This document shows, in pieces, positions 19,101 through 29,512 of a stretch of 63,733 nucleotides of DNA. Source of the DNA: Acidobacteriota bacterium (GTDB lineage: Bacteria; Acidobacteriota; Terriglobia; Terriglobales; Acidobacteriaceae); assembly GCA_003225075.1 (NCBI GenBank), contig QIAP01000071.1:1-63733 (forward strand), in the 5' to 3' direction. Positions within the stretch are counted from its first letter, which is position 1; every line of letters begins with the position of its first letter. The notes beneath the pieces were generated by a model. It worked only from the letters and a program-made list of their open reading frames with translations. It ran no database searches and was not told the DNA's origin. A program made the translations under genes and the position numbers.

Positions 19101-20174
19101 TTAGGTGTCGTAAGCCGCCAGCCGAGCTGCCATGGCTGCGATGTCCCGCGCTGCCTGGGGGTGCGCGAGTCCGCGAGCTGCCGCTCCCATCTGCTTCAGC
19201 CGCTTACCATCCTGCAACAGCGAGCTGAGTAGTTCGACCAGTCGCTTACTGGTTAGATTCGATTCCTCCAGCATTACCGCCGCGCCTGCACGTTCCAACG
19301 CCTGGGCGTTGACTCGCTGATGATCGTCGGCTGCGCGCGCGAACGGGATGAAGACTGCCGGTTTACCCGCCGCGGCCACCTCCGCAACCGTACTCGCGCC
19401 CGAGCGACAGATTAGCAGATCAGCGCGGGCAAACGCCGCGGGCATATCGTCAATGAACCGGTACACCTCGGCGGAAACCCCGGCACGCTGGTATGCCTCT
19501 TGCGCGTCATTATAATCGCGCTCGCCGGTCTGGTGGACGACGCGCAAATTCGTAAGCATCTCGCGCAATAGCGGTAAGGACTCGATCATCGCCTGATTGA
19601 TTGAGTGCGCGCCCTGGCTTCCGCCAAAAATCAGCAGAGTTGTCGGACCATTCTTGTTTTGGTTGTCAGGCACTTCGAAAAAGGCCTGCCGCACCGGGAC
19701 TCCAGTAACCCGGCAACGGCGGAAATAACGGCATGTTTCCTGGAAGTGTACTGCCGCGGCGGAGACCATGGGTGCAACTAAGCGGTTGGCAAATCCGGGA
19801 ACCACGTTGGGCTCGAATGCGAGCGTCGGAAGACCGCTGAGGGAAGCCGCGAACATAGCCGGGCCGGAGGCGTATCCGCCAACACCGATTACTACATCGG
19901 GATGGAATTCCACGAGCATGCGCCACGAATCCCAAACTGCCCGCGGGAGGTCCAATACAGTTTTGAACCACGTCGCGAGCGACACGTTCTTGAGACCGCC
20001 CACTCGAATGAGACACAGAGGGAACCCGGCGGCTGGGACAAGGCGGTTTTCGATCCCACGCGCGGTACCAATGAACAATACCTCGGCGAGATAGTCGCGT
20101 TTTAACGTTTGGGCGATGGCGAGTGCCGGAATAACGTGGCCACCCGTACCGCCGCCCGCCAGAATTACGCGCAT
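19101..20174 (-). CDS. murG: Lipid II synthase GlcNAc transferase MurG
   Basis: 357 residues, GT28 family. It adds GlcNAc to lipid I on the inner face of the membrane. The N-terminal signature [18 protein letters not shown], the '[17 protein letters not shown]' loop and the C-terminal UDP-binding block '[20 protein letters not shown]' followed by [12 protein letters not shown] are intact. Start is the ATG at 20174. Confidence 0.96.
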   Translation of the reverse strand: MRVILAGGGTGGHVIPALAIAQTLKRDYLAEVLFIGTARGIENRLVPAAGFPLCLIRVGGLKNVSLATWFKTVLDLPRAVWDSWRMLVEFHPDVVIGVGGYASGPAMFAASLSGLPTLAFEPNVVPGFANRLVAPMVSAAAVHFQETCRYFRRCRVTGVPVRQAFFEVPDNQNKNGPTTLLIFGGSQGAHSINQAMIESLPLLREMLTNLRVVHQTGERDYNDAQEAYQRAGVSAEVYRFIDDMPAAFARADLLICRSGASTVAEVAAAGKPAVFIPFARAADDHQRVNAQALERAGAAVMLEESNLTSKRLVELLSSLLQDGKRLKQMGAAARGLAHPQAARDIAAMAARLAAYDT

Positions 20175-20226
20175 GAAGTGACTATAAACCGCGACGCGCA
20201 GAAGAAGAGTTAACCCTTCGGTTCCA

Positions 20227-21318
20227 TCACTCGGCTTGCTTGGTGATGTTCAGAAGTACGCCTACACAGGCCAGGGTCACGAATAAGGAAGAGCCGCCAT
20301 AAGAGATGAACGGGAGCGGGATACCTTTTGTGGGCATCATCCCGAGCACGACACTAATATTGATGAATGCCTGCAGAACAACCATGCTGGTAATGCCCAC
20401 TGCGAGCAGTCGCCCGAAGGTGTCATGAGTGCGCAGGGCGGCGCGCATGCCGCGCCAAAGGAATATAGCGAACAATAAGATCACAATAGCGGAGCCTACC
20501 AATCCCAACTCCTCTGCAGTTACCGCAAAAATGAAGTCAGTGTGCGGCTCGGGTAAGTAGAAGAGCTTCTGTTTACCTTCCATGAGTCCCGAACCAGTAA
20601 GACCTCCGGTGGCAACCGCGATCAGCGACTGGATAATGTGAAAGCCGCGGCCTTGCGGGTCAGCGTAGGGATTCACGAACGCAAGGATGCGATCGCGGCG
20701 GTATGTCACGTGAAAAATGAGCCAATACAGAGGGAGTATTGAAGCCAGCACCGCGAAGCCAAAATAGCGCACTTGCAGGCCGGCGACAAAGAGGACACAG
20801 GCGGTGATTCCGGCGCAGGCGATCGCCGTACCAAGGTCAGGTTGAAACACGATCAGGACCAAAAAAACCGCAGTGGGCGCGATTGCCGGAAGCAGGGTGT
20901 TCCGCCAGTCGGCCATTGATCGGGTGCGGCTCTCAAGAAAATAGGCGAGGAACAGGATCAGGACAGGTTTGGCGACTTCGGAAGGTTGTAACGAAAATGC
21001 ACCCCAGTGAAACCAGCGATGGGTATTGTGCGATCGATCCAGAAAGAAGACCGCGATGAGCATCAATGTGGTGAAACCAAGCAACAAAAACACAACGGCG
21101 GGATGCTTGTAGCGGCGGTAGTCGATCTTCATGCCGGCTATCATCACCGCGATGCCTGCAATGGCCCACGCAAGCTGCCGAATTACGAACGTGTAGGGGG
21201 AATTAAAGCGCTCTTTCGCCATTACCGCCGAAGCGCTGAATACCATCACCAGTCCAAGAAATACCAGAAGTAGGGTTATGGTAAACAGCCAGCGATCGAC
21301 ACTGACACGCTTCGCCAT
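20227..21318 (-). CDS. ftsW: SEDS glycosyltransferase FtsW
   Basis: 363 residues with about ten membrane helices. SEDS family peptidoglycan polymerase working with FtsI at the septum. Conserved features: '[11 protein letters not shown]' in the large loop, 'QPDLGTAI' with the catalytic Asp region, '[12 protein letters not shown]' and the terminal '[14 protein letters not shown]'. It is cotranscribed with murG (50 bases) and lies after murD. Confidence 0.95.
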   Translation of the reverse strand: MAKRVSVDRWLFTITLLLVFLGLVMVFSASAVMAKERFNSPYTFVIRQLAWAIAGIAVMIAGMKIDYRRYKHPAVVFLLLGFTTLMLIAVFFLDRSHNTHRWFHWGAFSLQPSEVAKPVLILFLAYFLESRTRSMADWRNTLLPAIAPTAVFLVLIVFQPDLGTAIACAGITACVLFVAGLQVRYFGFAVLASILPLYWLIFHVTYRRDRILAFVNPYADPQGRGFHIIQSLIAVATGGLTGSGLMEGKQKLFYLPEPHTDFIFAVTAEELGLVGSAIVILLFAIFLWRGMRAALRTHDTFGRLLAVGITSMVVLQAFINISVVLGMMPTKGIPLPFISYGGSSLFVTLACVGVLLNITKQAE

Positions 21319-21329
21319 TATTTATGAGG

Positions 21330-21361
21330 TTGCCACAGAGACACAGAGCCGCAGAGATTTT
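21330..21361. repeat. CCACAGAGACACAGAG-type intergenic repeat
   Basis: TTGCCACAGAGACACAGAGC and a further GCAGAG unit lie in the ftsW-murD gap. The same wording occurs as both arms of a repeat at 22831-22960, so this is a dispersed non-coding repeat. Confidence 0.6.
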
Positions 21362-21452
21362 AAAGGGTTTCATTTGTAACCGCTGTTGGTGATCTTGGTT
21401 CGCTGCGTGGATTTTCGATTTTGCTTCCTATGCTGCCACGGGGCAGCGGCGG

Positions 21453-22820
21453 CTAAGAATTTTTCGCCTGTTCCGCCACAGCGCGCACGATTTCCTTGAA
21501 AACCTGGCCACGGTGCTCATAGTTCTCGAATTGGTCGAAGCTGGCGCACGCCGGAGCCAGCAGGACAATGTCCCCGGGTTCGGCTAAGGCAGCAGCCCGC
21601 CGCACCGCTCTTTCCAATGTCTCGGCACGAACGATCTCGGTGGCATTTTTTATCTGAGATTCAATCTTTTCGGCCGCAGCCCCAATGGTGTATACACGCT
21701 TCACTCTCTGTTTCAGCACGTCGGCGAGAACGGTATAGTCACTGCCTTTGTCCTTGCCCCCCAGAATTATGTGGATGTTGGCCGGAAAAGATTCAAGCGC
21801 CTTGATGGTGGCATCCACATTGGTGGCTTTGGAATCGTTGTAGTAGTCAACATTTCGGATTGTGGCCACGTACTCCAACCGGTGTTCGACTGCCTTGAAA
21901 TCTTTTACCGCTTGTCGAATCTCTTGAGGCGGGCAGCCCATGAGCGCGCTTGCGCAGATACTTGCCAGAACGTTCTCGACGTTGTGCGCACCTTTCAATG
22001 GAATTTCAGATACCAGCATGAGGTTGCGCTCCCCATCGGCTGCGCGGAAGAAGATGCTTCCATCGCGTACGAAAGTGCCATGGTCCACTTCTTTCTTTCG
22101 ACTGAACCAGAAAACCTGGGCTTTCGTTCGTGCCGCCAACGGTACGCAACTGGAATCGTCAGCATTCAGCACTGCAAAATCATCCGCCTGCTGGTTCTCG
22201 AAGATCCGAGCCTTTGCATCTACATAGGTTTCGAAGGTTCGATGACGATCAAGATGGTCAGGAGTGATGTTCAGAATTACCGCTACTTTGGGCCGGAAGG
22301 TCTGGATGGTTTCCAATTGAAAACTGGAAACCTCGAGCACAATCAAAGTATCTGGTTTAGCCGAAGACACCAGCGATATTGCAGGAGTTCCGATATTTCC
22401 CCCGACCAGGGTTGGGAAACCTCCTCCAGTCAGGATTTTCCCAGTAAGGGTCGTGGTCGTAGTCTTGCCGTTGGAGCCGGTGATGGCAACAACGGGCCCC
22501 GGCAGAAATTGAGCGGCCAATTCGATCTCGCCAATCACCGGAACGCCGAAAGAACGGTCCTGCACAATCGGTGGCGCGTCCACCGGCACGCCTGGACTGA
22601 CGACGATCAGGTCCTGCCCGTGAAAGGTACGGTCGCCGTGCCCGCCAGTTTCAACCGTAATGCCGTTATCGAGCAGCACCGGAATCGCAGATCGCAATTC
22701 GTCTTCTGTTTTTGCGTCGGACACGGTCACGCGTGCGCCCCGCGATTTGAGAAACAGAGCCGAGGCTGCGCCCGATTTGCCCAGGCCGACGACGAGCACG
22801 CGTTTTCCGTTTAGATCCAC
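21453..22820 (-). CDS. murD: UDP-N-acetylmuramoyl-L-alanine--D-glutamate ligase
   Basis: About 455 residues. MurD adds D-Glu to the stem peptide. I place the start at the GTG at 22820 (VDLNGKRVLVVGLGKSGAAS): the frame opens 24 codons upstream, but that extension lies inside a non-coding inverted repeat. Rossmann motif VLVVGLGKSGAAS, ATP loop AITGSNGKTTTTTLTG and the C-terminal 'YNDSKATNVDATIKAL' and 'ILLAPACASFDQFENYEHRG' motifs are present. Confidence 0.94.
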   Translation of the reverse strand: MDLNGKRVLVVGLGKSGAASALFLKSRGARVTVSDAKTEDELRSAIPVLLDNGITVETGGHGDRTFHGQDLIVVSPGVPVDAPPIVQDRSFGVPVIGEIELAAQFLPGPVVAITGSNGKTTTTTLTGKILTGGGFPTLVGGNIGTPAISLVSSAKPDTLIVLEVSSFQLETIQTFRPKVAVILNITPDHLDRHRTFETYVDAKARIFENQQADDFAVLNADDSSCVPLAARTKAQVFWFSRKKEVDHGTFVRDGSIFFRAADGERNLMLVSEIPLKGAHNVENVLASICASALMGCPPQEIRQAVKDFKAVEHRLEYVATIRNVDYYNDSKATNVDATIKALESFPANIHIILGGKDKGSDYTVLADVLKQRVKRVYTIGAAAEKIESQIKNATEIVRAETLERAVRRAAALAEPGDIVLLAPACASFDQFENYEHRGQVFKEIVRAVAEQAKNS

Positions 22821-22830
22821 AGACCTCGAT

Positions 22831-22960
22831 CTTGCCACGGAGAGACCGAGGCACCGAGAAAAGGCCACATTATTGAATTTATGCGCCGACAAGTTCTCGC
22901 AACGGGAGACGAAGCGATCATGGTTTGTTTACCTCTGTGTCTCCGTGCCTCTGTGGCAAG
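22831..22960. repeat. Inverted pair of CTTGCCAC(A/G)GAG repeats between mraY and murD
   Basis: Left arm CTTGCCACGGAGAGACCGAG (22831 on) and right arm ending GTGCCTCTGTGGCAAG at 22960 are inverted copies of about 28 bases with some mismatches, flanking about 75 bases. The unit sits inside the dcw cluster without disturbing flanking frames other than adding apparent N-terminal codons to murD. Confidence 0.65.
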
Positions 22961-22963
22961 ACA

Positions 22964-24097
22964 TCACCGCAACTTAAGCGTTGTCAGGGCGAACAGCGCG
23001 AAGATCAACGAGGCAATCCAGAAGCGCACAATGATCTTCGATTCCGACCAACCCAGGAGCTCAAAGTGGTGATGCAAGGGGGCCATCTTAAAAATGCGTT
23101 TCTTGCGCAGCTTGTAGGACCCGACCTGCAATATCACCGATACTGCTTCGATCACGAATATTCCACCGATAAAAGGCAGTAACAACTCCTGCTTGATCAT
23201 TACCGCCACCGTACCGATCGCACCGCCCAGCGCCAGCGACCCAACGTCCCCCATGAAAACTTCTGCAGGATGCGCGTTGTACCAGAGAAATCCGATGGAT
23301 GAACCCACCATCGCTCCGCAGAAAATAGTCAGTTCACCCACTTGAGGCATGCGCTGGAGCTCGAGATATCCGGCGAAAACCGCATGTCCGCTGACATAGG
23401 TAAGAACCGCCAAAGCCCCTGCCGCAATTACTGTGCAGCCGATCGCCAGGCCGTCTAACCCGTCAGTAAGGTTCACCGCGTTGCTTGCGCCGACAATGAA
23501 GAAGGCTACAAATGCCACAAACGGCACAAACGCTAAGGGCCAAAGATGAGGATAGTGCAACAACGGCTCGATCACGAGGTCGGGGCGGAATTGCTTAATG
23601 AAAGGTACCAGGAGCCTGGTCGAATACATGCCCCGGGTCTGCATCGCGATCAGAGCTACGGCAATCAGGACGCTGGTGGCGGTCTGAAGTCCCAGCTTGG
23701 CGCGGGCGGTCAGCCCGAGATTTCTTCGGTGAACTACCTTCAAGTAGTCGTCGGTGAATCCGATAGCGGCGAATGCGCAAGTGGCTAACACGGCGATCCA
23801 CACAAAAAGATTGCTCAAGTCCGCCCACAAGAGTGTCGGTACCACCATCGCGATTACGATCAGCAATCCGCCCATGGTGGGCGTGCCGGACTTTTTCTGG
23901 TGGGCTTTTGGACCTTCCTCACGAATGTACTGGCCGATCTGAAACTCGCGCAGGCGGTTGATGACGAGCGGGCCGACGATGAGAGCGGTAAACAGTGCGG
24001 TCAGGCTGGCGAACGCGGTACGGAACGTAAGATAACGGAAAATTCGGAACGGCGGGAAATAATGGAACAGTTTGAGATAGAGCAGCCAATAAAGCAA
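22964..24097 (-). CDS. mraY: Phospho-N-acetylmuramoyl-pentapeptide transferase
   Basis: 377 residues, about ten membrane helices. MraY transfers phospho-MurNAc-pentapeptide to undecaprenyl phosphate, giving lipid I. Conserved blocks: '[13 protein letters not shown]', 'FTDDYLKV' with the Asp pair, '[17 protein letters not shown]' and '[18 protein letters not shown]', ending with the His-rich '[15 protein letters not shown]' loop. All catalytic Asp and His residues are visible. Confidence 0.96.
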   Translation of the reverse strand: MLYWLLYLKLFHYFPPFRIFRYLTFRTAFASLTALFTALIVGPLVINRLREFQIGQYIREEGPKAHQKKSGTPTMGGLLIVIAMVVPTLLWADLSNLFVWIAVLATCAFAAIGFTDDYLKVVHRRNLGLTARAKLGLQTATSVLIAVALIAMQTRGMYSTRLLVPFIKQFRPDLVIEPLLHYPHLWPLAFVPFVAFVAFFIVGASNAVNLTDGLDGLAIGCTVIAAGALAVLTYVSGHAVFAGYLELQRMPQVGELTIFCGAMVGSSIGFLWYNAHPAEVFMGDVGSLALGGAIGTVAVMIKQELLLPFIGGIFVIEAVSVILQVGSYKLRKKRIFKMAPLHHHFELLGWSESKIIVRFWIASLIFALFALTTLKLR

Positions 24098-24121
24098 TCA
24101 GCCTCCGTCCGGAATCAGACC

Positions 24122-25516
24122 TCAGTTCTTGTTATTGCCGCTGAGAACGGCCGCCCGACGCGACTTCCAGGTCTCCAGCGCCCGTTCGAGCTTCACCCCG
24201 CGCGAGGCTTTCAGCAGGACCACGTCGCCGTCGCGGGCCTCATGCGCCAGCCATTCGCCTGCTTGCTCCGGCGTTGCTACAAAATCCGCACGCATCCTGG
24301 ACTGCGCGGCTGCGACTATTTCCTGGGCCAGACCTCGCACCCCCAGCAACACATCAATCTTCTGGCCGGCTATGTGCTCGCCGGCTTGGCGATGCAGGTC
24401 CGCCGCCGAGGGGCCGAGCTCAAGCATCTCTCCGGCAACCACAATGCGACGTTTGGCGGGCATCGCAACCAGGGCATCCACCATCGCTTTGAGCGCTTTC
24501 GGATTTGAATTGTAGCAATCGTTGATGATGGTGATGTTATCCAGTTGGACGACCTGCCCGCGTTTATCAGATGGTGCGAGGGTCCTGAGCGCCCCTACTG
24601 CTTCGGAGGGCGTCAGCCCGCGTTCTATCCCTACCGCCACCGACGCAAGCGCATTAAAAATGTTGTGATTGCCGACCAGCGGCAACGTCGCTTTTTCGCG
24701 ATAGCCGCCCACTATCACATCAAACCCAGAACCCAGAGATCCGCGCTGCTCAATGTTTTCAGCCCGGACATCTGCCGATGGGTTCATGCCGAAGGTTACG
24801 ACTTTGCCTTTGAAATCACGCCCGAACTGGCAGACATATTCATCGTCGGCATTGAGCACCGCGATACCGGTCGCAGGCAAAGAGGTGATCAATTCGTATT
24901 TGGCGCGGGCGATGTCAGAGACTGAATTGAAAAATTCGAGATGGACGGCTGCCACACAGGTGACAACGCCGATTTCCGGCTGCGCGATTTTTGCCAGCGC
25001 CGCAATTTCCCCGGCGTGCGACATGCCGAGCTCGATGGCGGCTACGTCGTGCTCGGGCTCGAGCTTGAGCAGCATCAATGGCAAGCCGAAATGATTATTA
25101 AAGTTGCCCTCAGATTTCAGCACCCGGAAGCGGCTGGCCAGGACGTGAGCAATCGCGTCCTTAGTAGTAGTCTTGCCGACTGAACCGGTGACCGCGATCA
25201 GTGGTCTCGCCCACATACGGCGGACTGCTGTAGCCAATGTTTGAAGCGCAACCAGCGTATCTTCCACGGCCACAAGCTGCGCCCTTATTGGGTAGCGGGC
25301 CAGATGGTCTCTGCGCACTACGGCTGCTACGGCGCCTCGGACCAATGCCTGGTCAATGAAATCGTGGCCATCCAACCGTTCGCCTCTGACTGCGAAGAAA
25401 AGCTCGCCTGGACGGACGGTTCGCGAATCGATCGAATATCCTTCGGCAATCGCCTTGGGATCGAAATCGCCCGTAGCGGCCATAAATTCGGCAATCCGGG
25501 AAAGCGGCAAATTCAT
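24122..25516 (-). CDS. murF: UDP-MurNAc-tripeptide--D-alanyl-D-alanine ligase
   Basis: 464 residues. MurF adds D-Ala-D-Ala to complete the pentapeptide. ATP loop VTGSVGKTTTKDAI, 'NNHFGLPLMLL', 'AAIELGMSHAGEIAALA' and the C-terminal 'INDCYNSNPKALKAMVDAL' motifs are in order. The start is two bases from the murE stop, so the two are translationally coupled. Confidence 0.96.
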   Translation of the reverse strand: MNLPLSRIAEFMAATGDFDPKAIAEGYSIDSRTVRPGELFFAVRGERLDGHDFIDQALVRGAVAAVVRRDHLARYPIRAQLVAVEDTLVALQTLATAVRRMWARPLIAVTGSVGKTTTKDAIAHVLASRFRVLKSEGNFNNHFGLPLMLLKLEPEHDVAAIELGMSHAGEIAALAKIAQPEIGVVTCVAAVHLEFFNSVSDIARAKYELITSLPATGIAVLNADDEYVCQFGRDFKGKVVTFGMNPSADVRAENIEQRGSLGSGFDVIVGGYREKATLPLVGNHNIFNALASVAVGIERGLTPSEAVGALRTLAPSDKRGQVVQLDNITIINDCYNSNPKALKAMVDALVAMPAKRRIVVAGEMLELGPSAADLHRQAGEHIAGQKIDVLLGVRGLAQEIVAAAQSRMRADFVATPEQAGEWLAHEARDGDVVLLKASRGVKLERALETWKSRRAAVLSGNNKN

Positions 25517-25518
25517 TT

Positions 25519-27036
25519 CTACCCTGCTCCCGTGGCCTTAACTTCGCCGCATTCGTAACCGGTTTGGCGCAGGACTTGCATCGCCACCTCAACATCGTCA
25601 AATGGAATCGGCCCGTCCCGAGTTACTTGCACTTTTTCGTGTCCTTTACCAGCGAGCAGGACGATATCGCCGGGGCGAGCATGTCCAATTCCCAGAACGA
25701 TCGCGGCTCGACGGTCGGGCTCTATGGTGTATTTCGCGCCGGAGCGCTGCAAGCCTACAACCGCGTCATTGATGATGGCGAGAGCATCCTCGCTACGCGG
25801 GTTATCCGAAGTGAGCACGACGAAGTCGCTGTCTCGTCCCGCGGCCTCGCCCATCAATGGACGCTTGGCGCGGTCACGGTCCCCACCGCAGCCAAACACT
25901 GTGATCACCTGACCCTTTTGTCCTGCTTGCGCAACGAACTCACGCGCCAGTACGGTGAGATTGCGAAGGGCGTCATCGGTATGAGCGTAATCTACAACTA
26001 CAGTAAAAGGCTGACCACAATCCACGCGTTCGAATCTTCCCGGAACACGAGCCAGCGACGCGACACCTTGGGCGATTGCTTCGCTGCTGCAGTCGCGCGC
26101 GTAAGATGCAGCCGCTGCGGCAAGAATGTTGTACACATTCACCTTGCCGAGCAGTGGAGACCAGATGGGAATCGTGCCTTCGGGCATGATCAGTTGAAAA
26201 CGAGTGCCACGCTGCGTGATCTGGACCTCAGTGGCGTGCACATTGCCGCTGGAGAATCCATAGCTGAGCACACGCGATCCATGCTTGCTACTTACTTTCA
26301 TTAGCTTCTGCCCGTATTCATCGTCCCCATTGATCACAGCCGCGCGCGGCGGGTCGGTTCCACAACCGGTGAACAGTGTCTGTTTGGCTTCAAAATAGTC
26401 ATTCATCGTCTGGTGATAATCGAGATGATCGCGGGTGAGATTAGTAAAAACGGCAACATCGAATGGGATGGCGAACACCCGCTGCTGAGTCAGCGCGTGC
26501 GATGACACTTCCATGACAGCTTCCGTCGCTCCAGTGCCCAGCGATTCGGCAAGCCTCTGATTCAATTCCAGCGCCTCGGGAGTCGTATGCGGTGCGGGCA
26601 AGGTCTTCCCGGCAACGTGATATTCGATTGTGCCGATCAAAGCGCTCTTACGACCTGCGGATTTCAGAATGGATTCGAGCAGAAATGTAGTCGTACTCTT
26701 GCCGTTCGTGCCGGTAATTCCGGTGATGGCGAGCCGTTCCGCCGGACGTTTGTAGAAGTTGGCACTGAGACGGGCCAGGGCGCGGCGTCCATGCAACACT
26801 TGCGCCCATGCCACGTTCGGCCGCGGTTGCTCGTTCGCTGAGTCAGTGACAACTGCTACCGCTCCCGCGGCGATAGCCTTGTCGATAAATTTGTTGCCGT
26901 CGCTCGACTCTCCCCGCATGGCGACAAAAACATCTCCGGCGTGTACGCGTCGCGAGTCGTACTCCATACCGCTGACGCCGGGATTGCCGCTCTGGGACAA
27001 CACCTCCGCCCCATTCAGGAGTTGAAGGAAATTCAT
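25519..27036 (-). CDS. murE: UDP-MurNAc-dipeptide--meso-diaminopimelate ligase
   Basis: 505 residues. MurE adds the third amino acid. ATP loop ITGTNGKSTTTFLLE, 'EVSSHALTQQRVFAI' and, in the C-terminal domain, 'SDNPRSEDALAI'. The DNPR motif is the one that selects meso-diaminopimelate rather than lysine, so the peptidoglycan is of the Gram-negative A1-gamma type. Length and motifs are normal. Confidence 0.96.
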   Translation of the reverse strand: MNFLQLLNGAEVLSQSGNPGVSGMEYDSRRVHAGDVFVAMRGESSDGNKFIDKAIAAGAVAVVTDSANEQPRPNVAWAQVLHGRRALARLSANFYKRPAERLAITGITGTNGKSTTTFLLESILKSAGRKSALIGTIEYHVAGKTLPAPHTTPEALELNQRLAESLGTGATEAVMEVSSHALTQQRVFAIPFDVAVFTNLTRDHLDYHQTMNDYFEAKQTLFTGCGTDPPRAAVINGDDEYGQKLMKVSSKHGSRVLSYGFSSGNVHATEVQITQRGTRFQLIMPEGTIPIWSPLLGKVNVYNILAAAAASYARDCSSEAIAQGVASLARVPGRFERVDCGQPFTVVVDYAHTDDALRNLTVLAREFVAQAGQKGQVITVFGCGGDRDRAKRPLMGEAAGRDSDFVVLTSDNPRSEDALAIINDAVVGLQRSGAKYTIEPDRRAAIVLGIGHARPGDIVLLAGKGHEKVQVTRDGPIPFDDVEVAMQVLRQTGYECGEVKATGAG

Positions 27037-27115
27037 TGATTCGAATTATATTGCACAGCGGGAGGGCGCATGGCGGGCATCAGAGGCTGCGCAAAACCTT
27101 GAGTATTAAGGCATT

Positions 27116-29187
27116 TCACCTTTCGAACCTAACCACTACCCGGCTTCCCGCCGCAACATGTGACCCAGGCGAAGGCGACTGGTCGTGTGCAATGCCGCTG
27201 CCTACGGCGTCTAGTTCCAATCCGCTTTCCTCGGCCGCCTCTATGGCTCCACGAACGGTTTTCCCAAGGAAAGAAGGTACTGCCATACCGCCCTGCTCGA
27301 CCTCCAGAATCACCGTGCCGGTGGATGGTAGCTGCGACTCTGCTGTCATCGCAGACTGATTGATGTCTCGGGGAGAGGCTGCGCTTGGTGTGACCTCTCG
27401 TTGCACTCGCGATGCTGGAATTATCTTTTCAGCGGCTGCGGCGGACGGTCTTCGCGTTTCTGCCGAATTCGTTGAAGATTGAACCGGAGGAGGTTCTGGA
27501 GGATTGGACTCTGCCACTTCGAGGGTGGCGCCCAGATGGTCAGGTGAGATCTCTGCAAGGTCTTCTTCCTTCACTTGTCGAGCAGCCAGCAGCACTTGTC
27601 TATTGGGAGACAGTTCGACGTCATGGGGCACGTGCAGATATTCCATCACCTGCTGCGTCACTGTTTGGAAGACTGGCGCCGCAACTTGCCCTCCCTGATG
27701 CAGGATGCCGACGGGCGAATCCAGTATGACGGCCACCGTGATTGCAGGGTTGTTGATGGGGGCGAATCCAGCAAAAGAGGCGACGTACTTTGTGCGCGAA
27801 TAGACGCCGGTCGCAGGATCCACCTTTTGTGCCGTGCCGGTCTTGCCGGCTGCGGAATAACCATCCAGCACCGCCTTACGTCCGGTGCCGTGTAACACCA
27901 CTCCCTGCATCATCTCTTTCATTTTGGCGGCGGTCAGAGGGGAAATGACGCGATGCTCGGTGGCGGGATGAAACACCACCGTTTGTGGTGTCCCTTGCGG
28001 CTGTGTCGTAGCTGCCACGATGCGCGGCGCCACCCACACACCATCATTCGCAATTGTTGAAACCATCCCCGCCAGTTGAAGCGGAGAAATGCCAATCTCC
28101 TGGCCCATGGAAATCGCGCCGATAGATACTTTAGACCAGCGGCTTACCGGCTTGGTGAGGCCGCGTGTCTCGCCCGGCAATTCGATGCCAGTCTGCTGGC
28201 CAAATCCGAAGGCGCGGATGTATTTGTAAAAGCGATCCTCACCGAGCCGCAGCGCAATTTTGATCGCACCCACGTCGCTGGACTCAGCGAGAATTCCCGC
28301 CACTGACAGCAAACCATGCGGTTTGCTGTCGCGGATGCGCATGCCGTTGATCACGATCGACCCCATCTGGCAGTCAAAGACTTCGTCCGGGCGGGTCAAC
28401 TTCTCTTCGAGGGCGGCGGAAATAGTTACCAGCTTGAAAGTCGAACCCGGCTCATAGACATCACTGACAGCCCGGTTCTTCAGAGCCTCAGTCTTCATTC
28501 CCCTTGAACTATTCGGATTGAATCTGGGCCAGTTGGCGAGTGCCAGAATCTCGCCGGTGCGCGGATTTTCGACAATCACCGTGCCCGCGATGGCGTGAGT
28601 GCCGTGAATTGCCTTCTCCAGTTCCCGTTCCGCGATGTACTGGACGTTCTGGTCAACCGTGAGAACTACATTGTTTCCCGGCTCGGGCTGCTTTTCCACG
28701 CGGCCGAACCATTTGCGGCGGGCATCGATCGAAATCAACATCTCTCCCGGCTTGCCCTGCAATTGCCCGTCGTATTCGCGCTCAATCCCGCTCAGTCCTT
28801 CATCGTCCATTCCTACGTAGCCGAGAACTTGCGACGCCAGCTCGCTTTTAGGATAGGAACGCCTGGACTCTTTCTGGAAGTAGATGCCGCGCAGATTCAT
28901 GGCGCGTATACGATCACTGGTCTCAGCATCCACCTTGCGCGCTACCCAGCAAAAGGTGTGCGATGTCTTGAAGCGGGCCAGCAATTCCCGCGGATCCGCA
29001 TTCAGCACCCGAGCCAGCAGGCTGGCGGTGGTGGCCTGATCCGGAACTTCGCTGGGCACGGCAAACACTGAATCGACGGAAACCGACATTGCCAGTTCAT
29101 GACCTGCGCGATCGAAGATGATGCCAAAATTCCACCGAGAAGGTAGAGCCGGTAGCCTGCGTTGCCGCGGGAATTGTTGGTTGCCAT
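27116..29187 (-). pseudogene. ftsI: Septal transpeptidase FtsI/PBP3 with PASTA domain; N-terminal anchor segment deleted
   Basis: The open frame (27116-29089, 657 codons) has the PBP dimerisation domain, the catalytic motifs GSTFKLV (SxxK), SSDVGAI (SxN position, here SSD) and GKTGTAQKV (KTG), a Pro-rich linker and a C-terminal PASTA domain (VPSFLGKTVRGAIEAAEESG). It lacks the cytoplasmic tail and membrane helix. The true start lies at 29187, with GAGGTG upstream, and encodes MATNNSRGNAGYRLYLLGGI in another frame. This is joined directly to GIIFDRAGHELAMSVSV of the main frame. About 45-55 residues, including the anchor and the lead-in to the RGIIxDR motif, are missing and the frame is shifted. 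A free-floating FtsI should not work, so this is either a real lesion or an assembly collapse. Confidence 0.75.
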
Positions 29188-29390
29188 TCCTTTAACACCT
29201 CAGACAAATATGGCGGCCCGCTCGCACAGCGGAAGCCGCCAGATACCCGCAGATTCTACTTTCCCAACTGATTCCGCCTTCGTCTCCCTGAATCCGAAAC
29301 TCATCCTTCCATTACTGAGGAATCCTTTCTCAGAATGTACCAACTCGTGCACTTCCGAGACGACTCCCTCTAAATGCTGTAGTAACCGGT

Positions 29391-29501
29391 GGGCGTGTAG
29401 CTCAGCGGAACGGGGTTAGGTCCTTGATCAGTTCCAAAGCCCCCAAGAGCGCCGAGATGCTAACTCGGAGGTCGTTGGTTCGACTCCAATCACGCCCACC
29501 A
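29391..29501 (+). tRNA. tRNA-like gene with 43-base D-loop, anticodon GCU
   Basis: A full cloverleaf can be drawn: acceptor GGGCGTG/CACGCCC (7 bp), T8-A9, D-stem GCTC/GAGC, anticodon stem CCGAG/CTCGG with loop ATGCTAA (anticodon GCT at 29459-29461), variable AGGTC, T-stem GTTGG/CCAAT with loop TTCGACT, discriminator A and encoded CCA. The D-loop is 43 bases instead of about 8-11: about 36 extra bases contain GGAAC/GTTCC and GGGG/CCCC pairings that interleave. The anticodon reads serine AGC/AGU codons, yet the body is class I with A73, not a normal serine tRNA. It lies antisense inside the dcw cluster, 200 bases from ftsI. Confidence 0.6.
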
Positions 29502-29512
29502 TCTTTTGACAC

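Noticed and set aside
22821-22892. Extra 24 codons at the MurD N-terminus
   Set aside because: They are translated from one arm of an intergenic inverted repeat; the MurD fold begins at VDLNGK.
29391-29501. Ordinary tRNA-Ser(GCU)
   Set aside because: A serine tRNA needs a long variable arm and usually G73; this has five variable bases and A73, and a 43-base D-loop.
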